A stretch of DNA of 64,000 nt. It comes from Myxococcales bacterium (lineage in GTDB: Bacteria > Myxococcota_A > Bradymonadia > UBA7976 > UBA1532). How positions within the stretch are numbered: position 1 is the first letter of the stretch; every line of letters begins with the position of its first letter. The stretch covers positions 248,001 through 312,000 of the forward strand of contig JACKDN010000004.1 in the NCBI GenBank assembly GCA_020633465.1, given 5' to 3'. The notes below the pieces were generated by a model, which saw only the letters and a program-made list of their open reading frames with translations, did no database searches and was not told the origin of the DNA. The position numbers and the translations under genes are program-made. Below are positions 7,169 through 15,900 of this stretch, in pieces.

Positions 7169-8953
7169 GTGGCGGGTCGTGGGCTGGTGTGGCTGAGCGC
7201 CTCGATGATGGTGGGCTGCCTCGACGGCCCGCGCGCGCGGCAGGTGGACGGGGTCGACCCCCTGGCCAACCCGCCCGTGATCCGCGTCGACGCCGGCGCG
7301 TCCCTCGACGCGGCGCCGCCCCTCGAGCGCGACGCCGGGCCGACCGGGCCCGGGGCCCCGGACGCCGCCCCGCCCCTCGACGCGGCGCCGCGCCCGGACG
7401 CCGTCCTGCTGCGCGACGCCGCCCCGCCGCCCGACGCCAGCGTCGTGCGCCCCGGCCCCTTCGAGCGCTGCGGGCGCCAGCTCGAGTGCGCCACCCTGCG
7501 GGTGCCCCTCGACCACGCGGACCCCGAGGGGCCCCACATCGACTACTTCGTGCGCCGGCTGCGCGCGGCCCGGCAGCCCGCGCGGGGCCAGCTGTGGATG
7601 ATCCAGGGCGGCCCGGGCGCGCCGGGCGACGCCATGCTCGATCTGGCGTGGCCGCTGCGCGTGCGCCTGCCCGACCTGGACATCTACGTGCCCGACCACC
7701 GCGGCACGGGCGGCAGCGACTGGCTCGGCTGCCGAGCCGCCTCGGACGAGGCCGAGTGCCTCGCCGATCTGCGGGATCAGTGGGGCGACGATCTGCGCCT
7801 GTTCTCGGTCACCCAGGCGGCCCGCGACCTGGCCGCGGCCATCGCCGCGTTCGGTGAGCCCGACCAGTCGGTCAACGTGTGGGCGGTGTCCTACGGCACC
7901 TACCTGGCCAACCGCTACCTGCACCTGTTCCCCGACCAGGCCGACGCCGTCGTGCTCGACTCGGCGTGCAACGGCGACACCTGCCCGATGACCACCTGGG
8001 ACCGCAACTTCGACCGCGTGGGCCAGGACTACCTGGCCGGCTGCGCCGACGACGACGACTGCGCCGCCCACCTGGGCCCGGCGCCGGTGGCCGCCCTGAT
8101 GGATCTGTACGCCGAGCTGGCCGCCGGCCGCTGCCCGGATCTGGCCGGCGACGCCCACCTGGACGCGGCCGGCGTGCGCACGCTGCTCGCCCAGCTGGTG
8201 CGGCTGGATCTGCTGCGCCCGCTGATGGCGCCCGTGATCCACCGCCTGCGGCGCTGCCGGCCGGACGACGTGCAGGCGGTGGCGAACCTGGCGCGGCTGC
8301 TGGCCGACGGCCTCGACCGGCCCGCCGAGCCCGGGGGCGACTCCGACGCGGTGTACCTGAACATCGTGGCCAGCGAGTTCCTCGACGATCCGGTCGACGG
8401 GGACGACCTGTGGGCCTTCGCCGAGGCCGCGCTGGTCGCCGACTACGGCTCACCTCAGGTCTGGGAGGCCGCGCAGGCCTTCGACTTCCCCCGCTACCCG
8501 ACCGATCCCGACTGGCGGCGCTGGGCCGACACCGAGACGCCCGTGCTGCTGCTCAACGGCACGCTCGACCCGCAGACCCCGCACTTCCTGCTCGACGACG
8601 CCGTCGCCCACTTCACCCGGCCGGCCCAGCACGTCGTCTTCGTCCCGGGCGCGCCCCACGGCGTCATCCAATACGCCACCGAGGCCGATCGCGGGCCGCC
8701 CTGCGGCTTCGAGCTGACCGTGGCCTTCCTGACCGACCCCCTCGCGCCGCTGGACACCGGCTGCGCCGCGCGCCTGCCGCCCCCGAGCTACGCCGTGCCG
8801 CCCGATCTCGCGGCCGGCGCCTTCGGCGAGCCCGACGCGTGGGGCGACGGGCGCAAGGCCGCCTGGCCCCGCGCCGACGTCCGCGCGCGGCGCGCCGATC
8901 TGCTGCGCCGGGTGCGCGCGGCCGCGCGCCGCCTGCCCGGCCCGCTCCGCTGA
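7169..8953 (+). CDS. Secreted alpha/beta hydrolase lipoprotein, tripeptidyl aminopeptidase-like (S33)
   Basis: The product is 594 residues, starting at a GTG with GGGGAGG directly upstream. A short lipoprotein signal ends in MVGC, followed by an Asp/Ala/Pro linker of about 80 residues. The catalytic part resembles the TAP/S33 peptidase group. It has the oxyanion segment IQGGPGAPG, strand YVPDHRGTGGSD, nucleophile elbow AVSYGTYLANRY (candidate Ser), the acid segment LLNGTLDPQTP (Asp) and PGAPHGV (His). The large insertion between nucleophile and acid is usual for this group. Substrates are unknown, with peptides or esters outside the cell most likely. The frame is open far upstream, but that part is antisense to msrA. 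Confidence 0.82.
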   Translation: MAGRGLVWLSASMMVGCLDGPRARQVDGVDPLANPPVIRVDAGASLDAAPPLERDAGPTGPGAPDAAPPLDAAPRPDAVLLRDAAPPPDASVVRPGPFERCGRQLECATLRVPLDHADPEGPHIDYFVRRLRAARQPARGQLWMIQGGPGAPGDAMLDLAWPLRVRLPDLDIYVPDHRGTGGSDWLGCRAASDEAECLADLRDQWGDDLRLFSVTQAARDLAAAIAAFGEPDQSVNVWAVSYGTYLANRYLHLFPDQADAVVLDSACNGDTCPMTTWDRNFDRVGQDYLAGCADDDDCAAHLGPAPVAALMDLYAELAAGRCPDLAGDAHLDAAGVRTLLAQLVRLDLLRPLMAPVIHRLRRCRPDDVQAVANLARLLADGLDRPAEPGGDSDAVYLNIVASEFLDDPVDGDDLWAFAEAALVADYGSPQVWEAAQAFDFPRYPTDPDWRRWADTETPVLLLNGTLDPQTPHFLLDDAVAHFTRPAQHVVFVPGAPHGVIQYATEADRGPPCGFELTVAFLTDPLAPLDTGCAARLPPPSYAVPPDLAAGAFGEPDAWGDGRKAAWPRADVRARRADLLRRVRAAARRLPGPLR

Positions 8954-8968
8954 TCCCGCGCGGATCAG
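8950..8968. terminator. Bidirectional hairpin spanning two convergent stop codons
   Basis: CTGATCC (8950-8956) and GGATCAG (8962-8968) form a perfect 7-bp stem with loop CGCGC. The two TGA stop codons of the convergent genes lie in the two arms. There is no T-run, so a structural or Rho-independent role is uncertain. Confidence 0.4.
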
Positions 8969-9756
8969 CCGGCGACCAGCCCCGCGATCAACAGGCCCGC
9001 CCCGGCCAGCGCCACGACGCCGCTGGCCACCGAGGTCCAGGTGGCGGTCGACTTCGCCTTGCCCAACATCTCGGACTTGCTGCGCCGCGACACGATGAAC
9101 GCCAGGCCGCCGCGCGCCACCGACAGCCCGCCGCGCTGGTCGGTCACCTGCCCCACCACGGTCAGCGGCCCCTCGAGCGGCAACACCTTCTCTTCGTACT
9201 GATACCCCAGCGTCCGCCGACCATGGCCGAGGGCGGGCACGTTCATCGAGAAGCGACCCAGCGTCAGGCCCATCTGCATGCCGCCCGTCGCCGGCTCGAA
9301 GCGATCGACCGTCTCGACCAGCTGGTCGTAGTCGGCGCCGTCGAGCAGCACCTCGACGCTGCCGGTCTCGTCCACGAGCTGGAAGGGCACGTGCTCGGAC
9401 TGGCTGGACATGGTCTCGCTGCCCCGCCGCGTGCCGCGCCGCACGTTGCCGTTCGAGTCGCGCTCCTCGTAGTCCTCCTCGTACTGCCGCCGCACCGACA
9501 TCGAGTAGTACAGACACGGGCGCTCGCCCAGCGGCGACATCAGCGGCCGATCGCAGCGCACCTGCCCGACGAGCTCGGCCATCTCGCTGAAGCCGCCGCC
9601 GCCCACCTCGCCGGCCACGGTGCCGGCCACCTGCGCCAGCTCGCCCGCGGTCGCGCGCCGCGCGCTCAACAGAGCGCCGATGCGCTTCCGGGCCCGCACG
9701 TGCACGAACACCAGCACGGCGGCCACCACCAACAACACCACGCCCGCGACGGTCAT
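8965..9756 (-). CDS. GIDE / MUL1-BAM-like membrane protein
   Basis: This is a 263-residue protein with a transmembrane helix at each end (residues about 3-20 and 238-260). In between, the segments GEVRCDRPLMSPLGERPCLY-like (observed QVRCDRPLMSPLGERPCLYY), VPFQLVDETGSVEVLLDGA and the terminal VVGQVTDQRG match the layout of the GIDE domain. That domain is the membrane-sensing portion of mitochondrial E3 ligase MUL1/MAPL and is also found in bacteria next to LemA-type proteins. There is no RING finger, so no ligase activity is implied. It is probably an inner-membrane protein with the domain in the periplasm. The gene is divergent from the giant repeat-protein gene. Confidence 0.75.
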   Translation of the reverse strand: MTVAGVVLLVVAAVLVFVHVRARKRIGALLSARRATAGELAQVAGTVAGEVGGGGFSEMAELVGQVRCDRPLMSPLGERPCLYYSMSVRRQYEEDYEERDSNGNVRRGTRRGSETMSSQSEHVPFQLVDETGSVEVLLDGADYDQLVETVDRFEPATGGMQMGLTLGRFSMNVPALGHGRRTLGYQYEEKVLPLEGPLTVVGQVTDQRGGLSVARGGLAFIVSRRSKSEMLGKAKSTATWTSVASGVVALAGAGLLIAGLVAG

Positions 9757-9885
9757 CGCTCCTCCTCCGCGCCACAGCCCAGACGGGTGGAGGATAGGGG
9801 CTCGGTGGCCGCGGGGGAAGGCGCCCGATCCGCTGAGTTATCGGGCGAATGGAAGCGTTCGAAGGCCGCCGATGCCCCCGACCGA

Positions 9886-9916
9886 TTGGGATCGATCCGT
9901 CGCGCCGCACTATAGT
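9886..9916 (+). promoter_or_regulatory. Candidate promoter of the giant repeat-protein gene
   Basis: TATAGT (9911-9916) is a near-consensus -10 box in very GC-rich DNA. TTGGGA (9886-9891) could be a -35 box, but the 19-bp spacing is long. The predicted leader is about 27 nt before the ATG at 9950. Confidence 0.5.
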
Positions 9917-9949
9917 CGGCGAGCGCTGCAGCAGCATGTGACGGGGCCG

Positions 9950-12900
9950 ATGTACGCGAGAACTCTACCATTTCTCCTATTCCTCTTCAGCCTCCCCGGC
10001 GCCGCCTTCGGGCAGGATTCGGACGGCGACGGCCTGCCCGACGCCGTCGAGGATCGGTTCCCCCCGAACGGCGTTTTCGACTACCTGGACACCAACGGCA
10101 ACGGCGTCTGGGATCCCGGCGTCGACTTCTCGGCCGAGACCGACTTCCAGAACCCCGACACCGACGGCGACGGCATCCTCGACGGCGTCGAGGACAAGAA
10201 CCGCGACGGCCTCCGCCAACCCGCCGAGTCGGATCCCCGCAACCCGGACACCGACGTCGACACGCTGCCCGACGGCCTCGAGGACGCCAACCAGAACGGC
10301 CAGCGCGATCCCGGCGAGACCGATCCCCTCGACCCCGACTCCGACGACGACGACCTCGACGACGGCAGCGAGGACGCCAACAAGAACGGCATGGTCGATC
10401 CGGGCGAGACCGATCCGCGCCAGCGCGACTCCGACGGCGACGGCCTGAACGACGGCGCCGAGGTCAACGGCCCCACCGATCCCTTCGCGCCCGACTCGGA
10501 CATGGACTGCATCGCCGACGGCGCCGAGGACGCCAGCGACGACGGCGTCTTCGATCCCGGCGAGACCGATCCCACCGACCGGGACACCGACGGCGACGGC
10601 CTCGACGACGGCCTCGAGGACGCCAACTGCAACGGCGTCGTCGACCCCGGCGAGACCGATCCCCGCACCGGCGACACCGACGGCGACGGCGTGCCCGACG
10701 CCGTCGAGGTGGCCGGCGCCACCGATCCCACCAACCCCGACAGCGACGGCGACGGCCTGAGCGACGGCGTCGAGGACGCCAACGGCAACGGCGTCGTCGA
10801 TCCCGGCGAGACCGATCCCGCCGATCCCGACGCCGACGACGACGGCCTGAACGACGGCGACGAGGACACCAACGGCAACGGCGTCGTCGATGTCGGCGAG
10901 ACCGATCCCCTCGACCCCGACTCGGACGACGACGGCATCCTCGACGGCGCCGAGGCCAACGGACGATCGGATCCCCTCGACCCGGACACCGACGACGACG
11001 GCATCCCCGATGGCCTCGAGGATCTCAATCGCGACGGCATGCTGCAGGCCGAGGAGACCGATCCCGCCGAGCCCGACAGCGACTTCGACGGCATCCCCGA
11101 CGGGGTCGAGGACGCCAACCGGAACGGCATGCGGGACGCCGGCGAGACCAGCCCCATCCGCGTCGACACCGATCAGGACGCGCTCGACGACGGCGTCGAG
11201 GACGCCAACCAGAACGGCGTGGTCGATCCCGGCGAGACCGATCCCCGCAACCCCGACTCCGACGGCGACGGGCTGAACGACCGCCTCGAGTCCGAGGGCG
11301 GCACCAGCCCCACCGACCCCGACTCGGACGACGACGGGCTGTCCGACGGCGCCGAGGACGCCAACGCCGACGGCGTCGTCGACGCCGGCGAGACCGATCC
11401 GACGATCCCCGACTCGGACGCCGACGGGCTGTCCGACGGCGTCGAGGTCAACGGCGCCAACCCGACCGATCCGACCGACGACGACACCGACGACGACGGC
11501 ATCCTCGACGGTATCGAGGACGCCGATCACGACGGCGAGCTGGACGCCGGCGAGACCGATCCCACCGTGGTCGACACCGACGAGGACGGCCTCGCCGACG
11601 GCGTCGAGGACGCCGACCGGGACGGCGTGGTCGACCCGGGCGAGACCGATCCGCGCCGGGCCGACACGGACGACGGCGGCGAGGTCGACGGCGCCGAGGT
11701 CGACGCCGGCCGCGATCCCCTGAACCCGGCCGACGACGTCATCCCCTTCGTCGACGCCGACGACGACGGCCTGGCCGACTGGGCCGAGGACGCCAACCGC
11801 AACGGCATGGTCGACCCCGGCGAGACCGATCCGAACGACCCGGACTCGGACGACGACGGGCTGAAGGACGGCACCGAGGTCGAGGGCGAGAACCCGACCG
11901 ATCCGCTCGACGACGACAGCGACGACGACGGCATCCTCGACGGCGCCGAGGACGCCAACCACGACGGGCGCCGCAACGGCGACGAGAGCGATCCCAACCT
12001 GACCGACACCGACGCCGACGGCATCCCCGACGACGTCGAGGACGCCAACCACAACGGCGTCGTCGACCCGGGCGAGACGCGCGCCGCCCGCGCCGACAGC
12101 GACAACGATGGCCTCGACGACGGCGTCGAGGACGCCAACCGCGACGGCCTCGTCGATCCCGGTGAGACCGATCCGCGCCGGGCCGACACCGACGGCGACG
12201 GCATCGCCGACGGCGTCGAGCTGAACGGCGCCAACCCCACCGACCCCACCGACGCCGACAGCGACGACGACGGGCTGACCGACGGCACCGAGGACGTCAA
12301 CAAGAACGGCGCGATCGACGTGCCCTTCGACACCGATCCCAACAACGCCGACACCGACGGCGACGGGCTGCCCGATGGCCTCGAGGACACCGATCGCGAC
12401 GGCACCGCCGACGCCGGCGAGACCAACCCCCGGGTGGCCGACAGCGACGGCGACACGCTGCTCGACGGTGACGAGGACGCCAACCGCAACGGCGTGGTGG
12501 ATGCCGGTGAGACCGATCCCCGCCGCCGCGACACCGACGGCGACAGCATCTTCGACAACATCGAGCTGCACGGCGAGAACCCGACCGACCCCACCGATCC
12601 CGACACCGACGACGACCAGGTGCTGGACGGCCGCGAGGATCTCAACCGCAACGGCCGCGTCGACGCCGACGAGATGGACCCCAACGATCCCGACAGCGAC
12701 GACGACGGGCTGCCCGACGGCGTCGAGGACAAGGATCGCAACGGCGTGCACAACCTGCTCGAGACCGATCCGCTCGACCCCGACAGCGACGCCGACGGCA
12801 TCCCCGACGGCGTCGAGGACGCCAACCACAACGGCCGCGTCGATCCCGGCGAGAGCGATCCGCTGCAGGGCGACACCGATCGCGACGGCCTGCTCGACGG

Positions 12901-15900
12901 CGAGGAGGATCTCGACGGCGACGGCGTGCTGGATCCGGGCGAGACCAACCCGAACGATCCCGACACCGACGACGACATGCTGGGCGACGCGACCGAGGTC
13001 GAGGGCGACAACCCCACCGATCCGCGCAACCCGGACACCGACGCCGACGGCATCCCCGACGGCGTCGAAGACACCAACCGCAACGGCCGCCTCGACGCCG
13101 GCGAGCTGGATCCCACCGATCCCGACTCGGATGACGACGGCCTGCCCGACGGCGTCGAGGACGCCGACGCCGACGGCCGCCTCGACCCGGGCGAGACCGA
13201 CCCCCGCGACCCGGACACCGACGCCGATGGCCTGGCCGACGGCGCCGAGGACACCGATCTGGACGGCGCGGTGGATCCCGGCGAGACCGATCCCCGGGAC
13301 CCCGACTCCGACGACGACGGCATCACCGACGGCACCGAGCGCGACGGCGCCAACCCGACCGATCCCCTGCGGAGCGACACCGACGGTGATGGCCTGCCCG
13401 ACGGCGTCGAGGACGCCGACCGCGACGGCGTCCTCGACGCCGGCGAGACCGATCCCACCGACGACGACTCGGACGACGACGGCCTGACCGACGGCGCCGA
13501 GGACACCAACGCGAACGGCGCGGTCGACGCGGGCGAGACCGATCCGCTCGACGCCGACAGCGACGACGACGGCATCGCCGACGGCACCGAGCGTCACGGC
13601 GACGATCCGACCGATCCCACGTCCACCGACACCGACGCCGACGGCCTGCCCGACGGCCTCGAGGACGCCAACCACAACGGGCGCCGCGACGCCCGCGAGA
13701 CGGGCGCGGCCGACCCCGACTCGGACGCCGACGGCCTGCCCGACGGCGTCGAGGACGCCAACCGCGACGGCACGCGCGATCCCGGCGAGACCGATCCGCT
13801 GTCCGCCGACAGCGACGACGACGGCCTGCCCGACGGCGTCGAGGACGCCGACCACGACGGCGCCTTCGACGAGGGCGAGACGCGGCCCCTCGACGCCGAC
13901 ACGGACGACGACGGCCTCGACGACGGCGTCGAGGATGCCGACGCCGACGGCGTGGTGGATGCCGGCGAGACCGATCCGCGCAACCCGGACACCGACTTCG
14001 GGGGCGAGCTCGACGGCGCCGAGCGCGACGCCGGCCGCGATCCCACCGATCCCCTCGATGACGTGGTGCCCTTCACCGACGACGACGGCGACGGCCTCGA
14101 CAACTTCGCCGAGGACGTCAACCGCAACCGGCAGGTCGACCCCGGCGAGACCGATCCCCAGGATCCGGACAGCGACGACGACGGCCTCGAGGACGGCGTC
14201 GAGGTGAACGGCGACAACCCGACCGATCCCCTCGACGACGACACCGACGACGACGGCATCCTCGACGGCGTCGAGGACGCCAACCAGGACGGCGCCCTCG
14301 ACAACGGCGAGACCGATCCCAACGACGACGACAGCGACGGGGACGGCATCCTCGACGGCGTCGAGGACGCCAACCAGGACGGCGCCGTCGACCCCGGCGA
14401 GACCAGCCCGGCCGACGCCGACAGCGACAACGACGGCCTCGACGACGGCGTCGAGGACGCCAACCACAACGGCGCGGTGGATCCCGGGGAGAGCGATCCC
14501 CGCGATCGTGACACCGACGACGGCGGCGAGCCCGACGGCAGCGAGGTGGACGCCGGCCGGGATCCCCTCGACCGCCTCGACGACGAGGTGCCCTTCGTCG
14601 ACCGCGATCAGGACGGCCTCGCCGACTTCGACGAAGACCTCGACCGGGACGGGGTGGTCGACGAGGGCGAGACCGATCCGGACGATGCCGACAGCGACGA
14701 CGACGGCCTGCTCGACGGCGCCGAGGTGGACGCCGACAACCCGACCGATCCCCTCGACGCCGACAGCGACGACGACGGCATCCTCGACGGCGCCGAGGAC
14801 GCCAACCACAACGGTCGGCAGGACGCCGGCGAGAGCGATCCGAACGACGACGACAGCGACGACGACGGCCTGCTCGACGGCGTCGAGGACGCCAACCACG
14901 ACGGCGTGCGCGATCCCGGCGAGACGAACCCGCGCCGAGCGGACAGCGATCAGGACGGGCTGAACGACGGGGCCGAGGACACGAACCTCGACGGCGTGGT
15001 CGACGCCGGCGAGACCGACCCTCGGCGCCCCGACACCGACGGCGACGGCCTGGACGACGGCGTCGAGGTCAACGGCGAGAACCCCACCGATCCCACCGAC
15101 GACGACACCGACGACGACGGCCTCGTCGACGGCTTCGAGGACCGCAACGCCAACGGCCGCCGCGATCCCGGCGAGAGCGATCCGCTGAACCCCGACTCCG
15201 ACGCGGGCGGCGAGCCGGACGGCAGCGAGGTCGAGGGCGGCCGCGATCCCACCAACCGCATCGACGACGTGCTGCCCTTCGTCGACTCCGACGGTGACGG
15301 CCTGGCCGACTGGGAAGAGGACGCCAACCGCAACGGGCGCGTGGACGCCGGTGAGACGGATCCCGCGCGCGCCGACACGGACGGCGACGGGCTGGACGAC
15401 GGCACCGAGCTCGACGGCGACAACCCGACGGATCCGCTGGACGACGACAGCGACGACGACGGCCTGCCCGACGGCGTCGAGGACGCCGACGGCGACGGCG
15501 CCCTGGGCGCGGACGAGAGCGATCCCAACGCGGCCGACACCGATCGTGACGGCCTCGGCGACGCTGTCGAGGATCGCGACGGTGACGGCGCGCGCGACCC
15601 GGGCGAGACGCACCCCAACCGCGCCGACACCGACGGCGATGGGCTGCCCGACGGCCTCGAGGACGCCGACCGCGACGGCGATCTGAGCAACGGCGAGACC
15701 GATCCGCTGGATCCGGACACCGACGACGACGGGCTGACCGACGGCCAGGAGGATCGGGATCGCGACGGCCAGGTGAGCCCCGGCGAGACCGATCCGCTCG
15801 ACGCCGACAGCGACGACGATCTGCTGCCGGACGGCGTCGAGGACGCCAACGGCGACGGCGTGCGAGGCCCGGACGAGACCGATCCGAAGGTCGCCGACAC

